Source of the DNA: Halanaerobiaceae bacterium ANBcell28
GTDB taxonomy: Bacteria > Bacillota > Halanaerobiia > Halanaerobiales > DTU029
DNA: 64,000 bases
Direction: 5' to 3'
Assembly (NCBI GenBank): GCA_037623315.1
Contig: JBBJJH010000002.1
Coordinates: forward strand, 1-64,000
Under the pieces are notes generated by a model that was given only the letters and a program-made list of their open reading frames with translations, had not been told where the DNA came from and searched no databases. Shown piece by piece: positions 43,151 to 52,308 of this stretch (the stretch's first letter is position 1; the number at the start of each line of letters is the position of its first letter). The position numbers and the translations under genes are program-made.

Positions 43151-45469
43151 ATGAGTGAATTTACAGAGTGCTATCATTTGCGAACTGATAATCAAAAAGA
43201 TGCTGCTGTATTATTAAAACGCTCTGGCTTAAATGGCTATGTTTTTCCTCCTGCAAATAACTGGGTTACATTAGTAAGTGAGAAATATGAGTTTAGTGAA
43301 AACCCTGATTTAATTCATAATAATAAAGGTCTTTTACTTCACTTTGCATATGCTAAAGACCACGGATGGTTTTTTACCATTTATGAAGGAAGTAAAGAAA
43401 TTTGCCATTATCATTATATCTGGGAAACAGGAGATGAAGATGGTAGCAGACTGAATGAAAAAATAATATATGACTTAATTCAGGAAGAAGAACTTAAAAA
43501 ATTTGATATAGAAAGGCCAGATATTAAAACAATAATTGAAGATCCTCAAGGATTTGCAGAAATTATAGGTTTAACTAATTATGAATGGATATCTTATCAT
43601 TATATTGATGAAGATTATGAACCTTCAAATGAACTTTATCAGGAATTTATCAAAGTTAAAGTTAAGCAAGGAAATGATTATGATTTTATCTATCATAATT
43701 ATAAAAAGAAAAATTATTTTGATGATGCATACTGGGTAGAAAAACTTAAAGAGGGTGCTGATCCTTATAAACTCTTGGAAAGTGCCGTTATTAAAAACGA
43801 TTATAATGCTGTAAAGGTTTTGCTGAAAAATGGAGTAAATCCTGTTAATTATATAGATGAATCTGGTTATTCAGTTTTGCATTTAGCAGCAGACCGTGAT
43901 ATTGCTAGCTTTGAATCAAAAATTAGATATGGACAGGTGGAAATAATAGCAGACAAATTAAATCTTGATCTAGAGAACGGTGATAGAGAAGAAAACGAAA
44001 ATTTACTATTAGCAAAAATGATAGAAGATAATATCGATATAATAAAGATATTACTAGACTCCGGGATGGATATTAATATTCGCAGCAAATTGATTGAAAA
44101 TAATCATATTCCTTCTAGTCAGGGTATTACCCCTTTAATGCTTGCTGCTCATTCATCTATTATTGAAAAACTAAAGTTTTTGCTGAAAGCCGGAGCAGAA
44201 CTTAATGTAGCAGAAGATAATACTGATGACCTTCTTTTTTGGGCATTAAGGGCCCCATTAACTGATAGGAAACGTAAAATTGAAAGTATTAAGTATTTAA
44301 TTGAAGAAGGAGTAGATGTTAATGTTAAAAATCAAGAAGGAGAATCAGCCATATTTTATGCTGCGAGTAAAGAGCTTTTATTAGAAGTTATAGAACCACT
44401 ACTTGACAGAGGTGCAGATATTAGTGAAAAGGAAATTGAAAAATTGTATCAACTATGCCGAAATCAATATATATCAAGTAAGATGACAGAGGAAAGTAGA
44501 TACCGGGAGATGTACATAGAGAGGGCTAATGCCTATAAAAATATATTGAAAGTAATAGTAGATAAAAAGAATTTAAATAAAAGATGGGATAATAAGCTAA
44601 AAAAATTGGGAGTTGTTAAAGGGTCAGAACCATGGATAGAGTATTGGAGAGGAATTGAAGAAAGAGAAATAATCCGCCTGAAAAATATTCATAATTATGA
44701 AAGCATTGATCCTTATGCGATAGATTATCATATGAAGAAAAAAGATTTTTTGTATATATCTAAAAATATTATACAAACAGTAAAATTTTTAATTATGTCT
44801 AATATAATTAAAGAGGCTGAAGAACTAATAAGTATTGGACAAAAATATATAAAAAAAGCCATAGAGAGTGAAGATAGAGGTATAGGAATGGCTTCTAAAT
44901 ATTGTCCAGAACGAGCAAAAATTGTCAGCAAAAGACTCTTTTATGAGTTTGAATTTTTTTCTACTGGGAAAGAAGATTTAGTATTACTAAAAGAAATACA
45001 AATGCTAGAACAACAGATGGTTGAGGAAGATAAAGCGAAGAAGAGGTATATTTATCTAACAGAGGGAAGAAAGAATTTGATATATGACTCTCTAAAAATC
45101 GGAGACTTTAAAACTGCCAGAAAATATGCCTGGGAATGGGCGAAAAAGAAGCCTGGTAGTAATCGTATAAAGAGTACACTTGATGTTATATATGATGAAA
45201 AGTATTTTATGATATTAATTACAGGTTATCTTGCTAATCCAGAAAAAAACAAGGATTTATATCCTATAATTAAAGCTTGTTATGATAAATTTTATCAGGA
45301 ATTGTTTTATAACATAATGAAAATACATGAGGGATATAGGTCAATATTTGATATAATTGAATTTTCGAATATAAAATATAGATATTTTAGTGAAGAAGAT
45401 ATTAAACTGGATCCTATAGAGATTATCCAGAGTATAAGGTATGGCTATAGATTAAAACTAAAAAAATAA
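43151..45469 (+). CDS. Large ankyrin-repeat protein
   Basis: 772 residues, no signal peptide or membrane segment. An N-terminal domain (about 1-200) has no recognised family. Residues about 205-430 hold ankyrin repeats, marked by DYNAVKVLLKNGVNPVNYID, SGYSVLHLAADRD, GITPLMLAAHSS, LKFLLKAGAELNVAED and KNQEGESAIFYAAS. The last 340 residues are helical and unrecognised. Ankyrin repeats mediate protein binding. It stands alone between terminators, so no partner is suggested. Confidence 0.85.
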   Translation: MSEFTECYHLRTDNQKDAAVLLKRSGLNGYVFPPANNWVTLVSEKYEFSENPDLIHNNKGLLLHFAYAKDHGWFFTIYEGSKEICHYHYIWETGDEDGSRLNEKIIYDLIQEEELKKFDIERPDIKTIIEDPQGFAEIIGLTNYEWISYHYIDEDYEPSNELYQEFIKVKVKQGNDYDFIYHNYKKKNYFDDAYWVEKLKEGADPYKLLESAVIKNDYNAVKVLLKNGVNPVNYIDESGYSVLHLAADRDIASFESKIRYGQVEIIADKLNLDLENGDREENENLLLAKMIEDNIDIIKILLDSGMDINIRSKLIENNHIPSSQGITPLMLAAHSSIIEKLKFLLKAGAELNVAEDNTDDLLFWALRAPLTDRKRKIESIKYLIEEGVDVNVKNQEGESAIFYAASKELLLEVIEPLLDRGADISEKEIEKLYQLCRNQYISSKMTEESRYREMYIERANAYKNILKVIVDKKNLNKRWDNKLKKLGVVKGSEPWIEYWRGIEEREIIRLKNIHNYESIDPYAIDYHMKKKDFLYISKNIIQTVKFLIMSNIIKEAEELISIGQKYIKKAIESEDRGIGMASKYCPERAKIVSKRLFYEFEFFSTGKEDLVLLKEIQMLEQQMVEEDKAKKRYIYLTEGRKNLIYDSLKIGDFKTARKYAWEWAKKKPGSNRIKSTLDVIYDEKYFMILITGYLANPEKNKDLYPIIKACYDKFYQELFYNIMKIHEGYRSIFDIIEFSNIKYRYFSEEDIKLDPIEIIQSIRYGYRLKLKK

Positions 45470-45547
45470 GTATGAAGAAGATATATAATTCTTCATTAAT
45501 ATCATTTTAAAGTGCTGTGTGAAAATTTCACATAACTTTATTAAAAA

Positions 45548-45582
45548 AACATGAGTGAGTTATTCATTCATGTTTTTTTTTG
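45548..45582 (+). terminator. Rho-independent terminator
   Basis: AACATGAGTGA (45548-45558) pairs with TCATTCATGTT (45564-45574), one G-U pair, followed by a run of T. Confidence 0.75.
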
Positions 45583-45751
45583 CGTTATTATCCCTTTATA
45601 AAATAACAAAAAATGAAAATTATTGACAGAATCATTTTTATATAATATAATAAGTATAATTAAATACATATGTCAAAGTATTATTTAAATATATGTATTA
45701 AAAAATTATATTTTGAAACATTGCAAACACATATTAATGGGGGGGATAATA

Positions 45752-46070
45752 TTGAAAAATGAAAGAAATGTAAAACATATAGGCTGGAACTGGGACGAGA
45801 TTGATAACCCTGTCTGGGAGCATGTATCTGATGAATTTTTATCAATTGCCCTTGAATGGTCAGATTGTTTTGATAATATGCTTGATATTGGGGCAGGAAA
45901 AGGGAACAGAAGGCATTGAAGAAAATGTACCCCATACGTATGTGAATTCTGATGAACTAATAGATTTGTTAGATAAGTTTGAAATTATTAAGATGCAAAA
46001 GATAGTAGAGTATATTTATAACGGAAATTCTTCGCAAGGTGTTCATTTTTTTGTTAGGATTAGAAAATAA
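45752..46070 (+). pseudogene. SAM methyltransferase with large internal deletion
   Basis: A TTG with GGGGGGG upstream starts KNERNVKHIGWNWDEIDNPV, the frame runs into the SAM-binding motif MLDIGAGKG and then stops at 45919. The protein's end (EENVPHTYVNSDELIDLLDK ... HFFVRIRK) follows at once in another frame. The middle, roughly 130-150 residues of the methyltransferase fold, is missing at about 45905. The GGDEF gene begins 16 bases after it. Confidence 0.75.
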
Positions 46071-46086
46071 AAAGGAGCGGTGTAGA

Positions 46087-46746
46087 ATGAGTAAAAAAGA
46101 AAAATTAGATTTAGTGGACAGTTTAACAGGCTTAAAAAATTATCAGGCTTTTATAGATGATATTGAAGAGAAGATTAAGGAGGCAGAAGAAAATTGTCAG
46201 GATCTATCTCTTGCTTCAGTAGATATTGATTCTTTTATGAGGGTAAATGAAAATTACGGAAATAAAGCAGGGGATAAGGTACTGATCTTTATAGCAAATC
46301 AACTTGAAGAGAATATGCCAGCGGAGGCTAAAATCTATAGGTATTCTGGTGACCAATTTGCTGTAATAATGTCTGATACAATCAAAGAAAAGGCATTTTT
46401 ACTTTTGGAAGGTGTTAGAGAAAAACTGGCTAATCAGGGTGTAAAAATAAGAGAAGATATGGAGAACTTAGATATTACGGTCAGTATAGGTATTGCTGCC
46501 TATCCGGAAGATGGTAGTAATAGTACAGAACTAGTTCGGAAAGCAGAGGGTGCTTTATATAGAGCAAAAAATAGTGGCAGAAACAAAGTTCGTCTTTCTA
46601 GAGAGGAAAAGATGGTGACTAAAACCAGTCATTATACATATGAACAATTACAAAGATTATCAGAATTAGCAAAAAAAGAAGGTGTAGGTGAGGCAGTTCT
46701 TCTTAGAGAAGCTCTAGATGATTTGTTAAAGAAATATGATGATTAG
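46087..46746 (+). CDS. Degenerate GGDEF-domain protein with helical tail
   Basis: About 219 residues. A GGDEF domain opens with DSLTGLKNYQAF and carries SGDQF where GGDEF is expected (about residue 90), so diguanylate cyclase activity is doubtful. It may bind GTP or c-di-GMP or act as a scaffold. The last 45 residues (YTYEQLQRLSELAKKEGVGE, then LREALDDLL) form a short helix pair resembling ribbon-helix-helix tails. ATG 46087 is chosen because AAAAGGAGCGG lies just upstream. No EAL or PilZ gene is near. Confidence 0.8.
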   Translation: MSKKEKLDLVDSLTGLKNYQAFIDDIEEKIKEAEENCQDLSLASVDIDSFMRVNENYGNKAGDKVLIFIANQLEENMPAEAKIYRYSGDQFAVIMSDTIKEKAFLLLEGVREKLANQGVKIREDMENLDITVSIGIAAYPEDGSNSTELVRKAEGALYRAKNSGRNKVRLSREEKMVTKTSHYTYEQLQRLSELAKKEGVGEAVLLREALDDLLKKYDD

Positions 46747-46778
46747 AGCATGTAGAAAACACCCATCAAAATTTTAGC

Positions 46779-46810
46779 TTGACAACAGTTTGATAATCTG
46801 TTAATATAAT
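46779..46810 (+). promoter_or_regulatory. Promoter of the leuA T-box transcript
   Basis: TTGACA (46779-46784). The -10 box is TAATAT (46802-46807, 17-base spacer) or TATAAT (46805-46810, 20-base spacer). It lies about 40-70 bases before the T-box stem I. Confidence 0.65.
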
Positions 46811-46849
46811 CCTAATACTATTTTAAATGCAATGAATGGGAATAGTAGA

Positions 46850-47127
46850 AGATTAAGATAATACTAAGAGAGCCGGTGTTTGGTGAAAACCGGATATTAT
46901 CTTCCTTCGAACTCGCCCGTGAGCTGCTTCCTGAAATTTTAGGGTAAGACGTATCCCTACGTTACAAGGGTAGATGGTTATATGCCATTGAATTAAGTGG
47001 GTTATATATTTTCATCTTATGTGTGAATACTATAAAGATAATATTATAGGGTTATAATATATTCCAATTAGAGTGGTACCACGGGAATTCTATATCCTCG
47101 TCTCTTTTAGAGATGGGGATTTTTTGC
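46850..47127 (+). promoter_or_regulatory. T-box riboswitch, leucine specifier
   Basis: Stem I begins near AGAGAGCCGG (46867-46876). The specifier region GAACTCGCCCGTGAGC puts CTC (Leu) at 46912-46914, by alignment with known T-boxes where ten bases separate the codon from the GAGC end. The T-box sequence is AGTGGTACCACGG (about 47072-47084). The terminator helix ATCCTCGTCTC / AGATGGGGAT (47094-47120) is followed by T residues. Uncharged leucine tRNA should favour read-through into leuA. Confidence 0.92.
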
Positions 47128-47158
47128 ATTTAAAATATAAAAAAGGAGAGTGATAGTT

Positions 47159-48718
47159 ATGAGGAAAATAATTGTCTTTGATACTACTTTGAGAGATGGA
47201 GAACAGGTGCCAGGTGCTAAATTAAATCTAGAGGAGAAATTGGAATTAGCTCGACAGCTTAGTAGATTGAAAGTTGATGTGATTGAAGCTGGCTTTTCTG
47301 CTTCTTCTCCTGGTGATTTTGAGGCAGTTAAGATGATTGCCCAGGAAGTAGGTAAAAATGGTGGCCCTAAAATAACAGCTCTCGCCAGAGCAGTTCGAAG
47401 CGATATTGATGCAGTTTATCAAAGTGTCAAATATGCAGAAAGGCCATTGATCCATATTGTTCTTGGAACTTCAAATGTTCATCTTGATAAAAAATTCAAA
47501 AAATCAAGAGAAGAAGTATTAGAAATCGGAGTTGATGCTGTTAAGTATGCAAAAAGCCTTTGTCCAGACGTACAATATAGCACTGAAGATGCAGCCAGAT
47601 CTGATTTTGAATACCTCTGGCAGACTGTTGAAGCTGTGGTAAAGGCAGGAGCAACAGTAATTAATATTCCGGATACAGTGGGCTATGCTGTTCCCGAGGA
47701 ATTTGGAGAATTAATAGCAAAGATTAATAATCGATTGAAAAACTTGAATGATAAAGTCTTACTCAGTGTTCACTGTCACAATGATCTGGGTATGGCCAGT
47801 GCTAATACCTTAATGGCTGTTAAGAATGGGGCAGATAGGGTAGAATGTACTATTAATGGTATTGGGGAAAGAGCTGGTAATGCAGCACTAGAAGAAGTGG
47901 TTATGGGTATAAATGTTAGACCTGAATATTATAATGCCTATACAGATATTCTTAGTAAAGAGATTAAGAAAACATCCAGACTTGTTACCAACTTAATGGG
48001 ACTTGATGTGCAGGTGAATAAGGCTATAACCGGGGATAATGCTTTTGCCCATTCTTCAGGAATTCATCAGGACGGACTTTTGAAATCCCGGGATGTATAT
48101 GAAATTATGGCACCTGCTGATGTTGGCTGTCAGGAAATGGAGCTAGTTTTAACAGCCAGGTCTGGTAAACATGCTTTTAAAAATGCCCTTGATATGGCTG
48201 GCTTTGAAATTGATAATCAAGATTTTGCTGACTTATTTGCAGAGTATTTAAAGCTGGCAGATAAAAAGAAAGAAATATACTTTCATGATCTCTTTTATCT
48301 TGTAGAAGATTTCATGATAAAAAGACATGGGGCAGAACATGCCATCCCAAATATGTCTGATATACAATTATACGAAATTGATGATATTCAGGTAGTAAGC
48401 AATAGCCAGTTTCCTACTGCTACAGTAAGAATTAAGAAAGGTGATCAAGAGATGATTGATAGTGCTACAGGTGATGGTCCGATAGATGCATTATATACTG
48501 CGATTAAGAAAATAGTAGGGCTTGATATAGAATTAAAAGAGTATAAGATAAGCAGTATTTCCAGAGGGAAAGAAGCCCTGGGTAGAGTAAACCTGCAACT
48601 TGAGTATAATGAAAAGGTTTATTCTTCTCGTGCTGTTGATACAGATATCATCAAGGCCAGTGGAATAGCTTATTTAAATGGAATAAATCGAATTATTATG
48701 GAGAGTAAGCAAAAATGA
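47159..48718 (+). CDS. leuA: 2-isopropylmalate synthase
   Basis: 519 residues. The DRE-TIM metallolyase domain opens FDTTLRDGEQVPGAKLNLEE, with divalent-metal ligands in the HCHNDLGMA segment (about 210). The C-terminal LeuA-type dimerisation/allosteric domain (about 385-515) would bind leucine. It condenses acetyl-CoA with 2-ketoisovalerate, the first step of leucine synthesis. The leucine T-box and catalytic motifs agree on this assignment over citramalate or homocitrate synthase. ATG 47159 is chosen over GTG 47150, which abuts AGGAG. No other leu genes follow; an MFS gene does. Confidence 0.9.
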   Translation: MRKIIVFDTTLRDGEQVPGAKLNLEEKLELARQLSRLKVDVIEAGFSASSPGDFEAVKMIAQEVGKNGGPKITALARAVRSDIDAVYQSVKYAERPLIHIVLGTSNVHLDKKFKKSREEVLEIGVDAVKYAKSLCPDVQYSTEDAARSDFEYLWQTVEAVVKAGATVINIPDTVGYAVPEEFGELIAKINNRLKNLNDKVLLSVHCHNDLGMASANTLMAVKNGADRVECTINGIGERAGNAALEEVVMGINVRPEYYNAYTDILSKEIKKTSRLVTNLMGLDVQVNKAITGDNAFAHSSGIHQDGLLKSRDVYEIMAPADVGCQEMELVLTARSGKHAFKNALDMAGFEIDNQDFADLFAEYLKLADKKKEIYFHDLFYLVEDFMIKRHGAEHAIPNMSDIQLYEIDDIQVVSNSQFPTATVRIKKGDQEMIDSATGDGPIDALYTAIKKIVGLDIELKEYKISSISRGKEALGRVNLQLEYNEKVYSSRAVDTDIIKASGIAYLNGINRIIMESKQK

Positions 48719-48759
48719 ACAAGCAATTATACAATTTAAGTTGAAAAAGGAGTTATTAT

Positions 48760-50012
48760 ATGTTGAAGGAAAAGTTAAACAAAAAATTATTATTCTTTTT
48801 ATTCAGTGGATATATGACTGCAAGCTTAAATATACAGGGTATTCAGGCACTAATGCCGTTTATACAGGAGGATTTTGGTATAAGTAGAACAGAAGCTGGA
48901 CTATTTTCAACTTTTTTCTTCGTTTCAGCTATATCTATCGCTTTATTTAGTGGAAATATAGTGGATAGAATAGGGTCAAAGAAAGGGCTTTCCATAGGAA
49001 TAATTAGTACAGGAGGACTAATTGTATTACATGCATTTTCTCCAATCTATTTTCTTATTTTGATTTTGGCTTTTTTGCTGGCTTTTGTTTTAGTCTGATT
49101 ACTCCTTCTATTAATAAAGCGATTCAAGGTGAAGTATTAAAAGAAAATAGATCAATATCTATGGGAATCGCACACTCAGGAAATGGTATAGGTGGTTTTC
49201 TTGGGGCAATTTTGTTACCTATAATAGCAGCTGTTCTTGGTTGGAGGATCTCAGTATTTATAGCCGGAACAGTTGCAGTTCTTCTTGGCTTAGTTGTTGT
49301 AAAGAATTATAAACCGCTAGTTAAAAATGTAGATAATAAGGCAGATAATAATCAGGAAAATAAAAATTTAAAAGCTGATATTAAAAATGTTTTTTTAAAT
49401 AAACAATTATTACTAGTTTGCTTTTTTGGATTTGTTTTTGGTCTTGGAGCTGGAATTGTACCTGCCCATTTTACTTTGTTTGTGACTACAGATCTTTATT
49501 ATAGCTCAGTTATAGCAGGAATTGCTCTGGGTATTTCTCAAGTAGGTGGTATTCTAGGACAGATCTTTTGGGCCTGGCTGAGCAATTTTCTTTTTTCAGG
49601 TAATCATAAGAAAACTTTAATATTTATTATTATTATGATTGCGATATTAAGCCTGGTATATGGTCTTTTAGGATCCTTATTAGCTTCAAGCATTGTTTTC
49701 TTGCTCTTAACTTCTTTCTTTTTAGGTGTAGCTGCTATGGGTTGGGGCGGTATATTTTTCACAGAAATAAGTGAGCGTGCTTTTATTGGTCAAATAGGTA
49801 TTGCCTCCGGTATGGCTACAATATTTATACGTAGTGGAATTGTTATTGGACCACCACTTTTTGGAATGCTGGCTGATTATATGGATAATTATTTTTATAG
49901 TTGGTTTTTCTTATCAATCTTGATATTGATATTTGCCATTATTATTTACTCAAACTTCGCAGTAAATTTTATATTAGATTTCCTGGTTAGCCATATGCTG
50001 AATGAACGTTAA
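48760..50012 (+). pseudogene. MFS transporter split by a one-base deletion
   Basis: The first frame (48760-49098) covers the first three membrane segments and the loop motif GNIVDRIGSKKG, and stops after ILAFLLAFVLV. The rest continues in another frame as GFCFSLITPSINKAIQGEVL and then to 50012, which covers the remaining segments. Seven instead of six T at 49071-49076 would give one continuous 12-segment major-facilitator protein. It follows leuA by 41 bases and is probably under the same T-box, so it may carry an amino acid or keto acid. Possible phase variation or a sequencing error rather than decay. Confidence 0.8.
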
Positions 50013-50134
50013 AAAGCTCCAGAACCACATGGAAGGATATGAATGGTTAACAAAATATGTTTGAACGTAGCGTAGCGAAGTGAGTTCATTTTGTTATTCA
50101 TATCCTGGAAGAGGATCTGGTAAGTTAGCTTTTT
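50011..50134. repeat. 124-nt long imperfect inverted repeat
   Basis: The outer arms are AAAAAGCT (50011-50018) / AGCTTTTT (50127-50134), the next pair CCAGA / TCTGG, and the inner arm is GGATATGAA...TTAACAAAAT against ATTTTGTTA...TTCATATCC. At the tip a GC-richer hairpin GAACGTAGCG...GTTC occurs. It begins on the MFS stop codon. It may be a MITE-like element or a structured RNA, and it also could act as a terminator. Confidence 0.65.
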
Positions 50135-50204
50135 TCGTGAATGAAGTATATGGCTAACCAGGCTTTATGCGATAATTTCATGTGCGAAGTTTGAATTATT
50201 TATT

Positions 50205-50306
50205 ATGTTATTGGCAGGATGGGGAGCAGGTATAGTGACAGGGCTTGTAGGTGCTTCAGCTGTAGTAATTGTAACACCTTTGTTGAGCCTGAGCGTAATT
50301 TTTTGA
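50205..50306 (+). pseudogene. Fragment of a TauE/SafE-type transporter gene
   Basis: A 33-residue frame reading MLLAGWGAGIVTGLVGASAV and then VTPLL is the start of a TauE/SafE-family anion exporter, but it stops after LSLSVIF. The remaining 200 or more residues are absent. The frame is also open upstream of the ATG and has no strong ribosome site. Confidence 0.65.
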
Positions 50307-50361
50307 TATTAATTAACTATTATGGTAAAATAAGAAATAAAATTTAAAAGGGGGAGTTTTT

Positions 50362-50637
50362 ATGTTTAATCCTATAATTATTATTGCAATTATTATTCAA
50401 TTAGTAGTTGCCAAAAAATCTAGAAAAACAGGGGCTATAATAGGTTATATAATTACTACTGGAATTTTGTTCTGGGGATTAAGTCTTTATACTACAGGGT
50501 ATAGAATTGCACTTTTTGGAATTGGCCTTTCTTTGCCTGTATTTATGATATCTATAGCTGTATGGTACTTTTTTGATACAGTAGAGTATAAAGCTGCAAT
50601 AAAAGAAACAAGTGAAAGTAAAACTTCTGAAATATAA
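50362..50637 (+). CDS. Small two- to three-segment membrane protein
   Basis: 91 residues, with hydrophobic segments at about 3-14, 23-43 and 50-70 and a charged C-terminus. GGGGGAG precedes the ATG, so it is likely translated. No family recognised. It follows the TauE/SafE fragment and precedes an L,D-transpeptidase-like gene, without obvious co-transcription. Confidence 0.65.
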   Translation: MFNPIIIIAIIIQLVVAKKSRKTGAIIGYIITTGILFWGLSLYTTGYRIALFGIGLSLPVFMISIAVWYFFDTVEYKAAIKETSESKTSEI

Positions 50638-50754
50638 AAGGTATTATTGTTTGTACAGTCATTTATATCCCTATCTTTGTTTCTCGTATATACATAAAAG
50701 GAAAAAAATAAGAGAAAGATATATAGTAAATATAATTATAGATAGGGGATGAAT

Positions 50755-52122
50755 ATGAATAAGAAAACAGCCATAGTTGTAGTCTTAGTAGCAGTCGTTG
50801 CTCTTTCCGCTTTTGCCTTATATAGAAGCAATTCTTTTAATCAAGCCCGTCAAAACCAGCCAGAAGAAGATAATTTGGCTAAGACAGAGTTAGAAGGTGT
50901 GGAAGAAAATATAAATGCTTATGATATCGAGGAGGATATAAGTATTACTATGCGGACAGAAGTTGATGGGGAAGAAGGAGTAATGGGTCTTACTCAAGCA
51001 CAAAAATTAGAAATGCTGGATATTATTGATCCAGCCAGTAATAATACTGTTTTGGAAGAATTTAATACTCATTTACCTGAAAATATTAATGATGCTCGTG
51101 AATATATGCTTTATGAAATTTCTTATGACTATTTTCTAATCACCGCTGAAGAAGGAACACAGATCAGAGAAAATCCTGATCCTAATAGCCCTGTTTTAGC
51201 AGAGTTAGAAACTTTAGATAAAGTGTCTTTGCTTCAGAGGGTTGAAGGTGAGGAAATGGCTGGCTCTAATATATGGTATAGAGTATTTTTTATAGCCAAT
51301 GAACAGTTTAATGAAGGATACGTTATTTCTACTACAGGTACACCTAGGGTTTTTCGTTTTGATGCAATGGAAACAGCTATTAATGAGTTAAGAGAGGAAT
51401 TAAACCAGGGTGAATTACATTTTATTAGTAATTACAAGTTTGAAAATGGTGTCCCACCTCAGGAAGGTGATATAGCGGTAGATGAACATGGCTATAGATA
51501 TTATCATAGTGCACCTGCTTATGTAGAGGCTAGTACAGATGCTGATTATCGTTATGTTCCAGATGGTATGCTGCTAAGGATTCTGGATGATACGGGGGAG
51601 TTTTATCACGTTGATGTTCCGACTTTTAATAATCAGTTTTTTGTTCCTAAAGAATATATAGACCCTGATATAACTTTAACCCAGTTAAATCATGTAATTA
51701 TTGTAGATAGAAATCAGCAAAATCAGGCTGCTTTTGAAATCGCTGATAATGCTCTTAATCTTATATCTTACACACTATCAACTACCGGTATTTCTGGTGA
51801 CTTTTCTTTTGAAACAAGTCTGGGAATGTACAAAGCTATAGCTAAAAGAGAGCGTTTTGAATATCTAGAGAGTGGTACAGAGAATATAGCAGGCTATGCT
51901 CCATATGCTATAAGATTTACAGGAGGAGCATATATTCATGGTGTTCCGGTGGCTTATGAAGAAGTAGAAGGTGAGAAAATAGATCCTGGTACAGTAGAAT
52001 ATCTTCATACTATTGGTACTTTCCCCAGATCAAATATGTGTGTCCGTAATTTCACCAGTCATGCAGAGTTTATCTATAATTGGATGGATACAGCAAATGG
52101 AGCTGTAATTGTAATTGAATAG
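50755..52122 (+). CDS. SH3 and L,D-transpeptidase (YkuD) protein with variant motif
   Basis: About 455 residues. An N-terminal membrane anchor (residues 3-22) is followed by a bacterial SH3-like domain (about 120-195, TAEEGTQIRENPDPNSPVLA). The C-terminal third is YkuD-like: His395 in YIHG and Cys429 in RSNMCVRN, where the usual SHGC motif has lost its His and Gly. The His-to-Cys spacing is also longer than normal. The catalytic Cys remains, so either an active variant or a degenerate wall-binding protein. ATG 50755 is used because GGGG is too close to 50749. Confidence 0.75.
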   Translation: MNKKTAIVVVLVAVVALSAFALYRSNSFNQARQNQPEEDNLAKTELEGVEENINAYDIEEDISITMRTEVDGEEGVMGLTQAQKLEMLDIIDPASNNTVLEEFNTHLPENINDAREYMLYEISYDYFLITAEEGTQIRENPDPNSPVLAELETLDKVSLLQRVEGEEMAGSNIWYRVFFIANEQFNEGYVISTTGTPRVFRFDAMETAINELREELNQGELHFISNYKFENGVPPQEGDIAVDEHGYRYYHSAPAYVEASTDADYRYVPDGMLLRILDDTGEFYHVDVPTFNNQFFVPKEYIDPDITLTQLNHVIIVDRNQQNQAAFEIADNALNLISYTLSTTGISGDFSFETSLGMYKAIAKRERFEYLESGTENIAGYAPYAIRFTGGAYIHGVPVAYEEVEGEKIDPGTVEYLHTIGTFPRSNMCVRNFTSHAEFIYNWMDTANGAVIVIE

Positions 52123-52135
52123 AATTAAACTATTT

Positions 52136-52161
52136 AGCCTTCCTTTTGGAGGGCTTTTTTA
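52136..52161 (+). terminator. Rho-independent terminator
   Basis: AGCCTTCC (52136-52143) pairs with GGAGGGCT (52148-52155), with G-U wobble, and six T follow. Confidence 0.8.
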
Positions 52162-52308
52162 ATGCCAGGAAATTATGGTTTTAATAATATATAGTTGAAA
52201 ACTTTCCTTGAAAAATATATAATTAAAGCACTTGTTGAAAATTACCAATATATATCATAAATTCATAATAATTTGAAATAAGAATGAAATTTTGGGGAGG
52301 TATCAACA

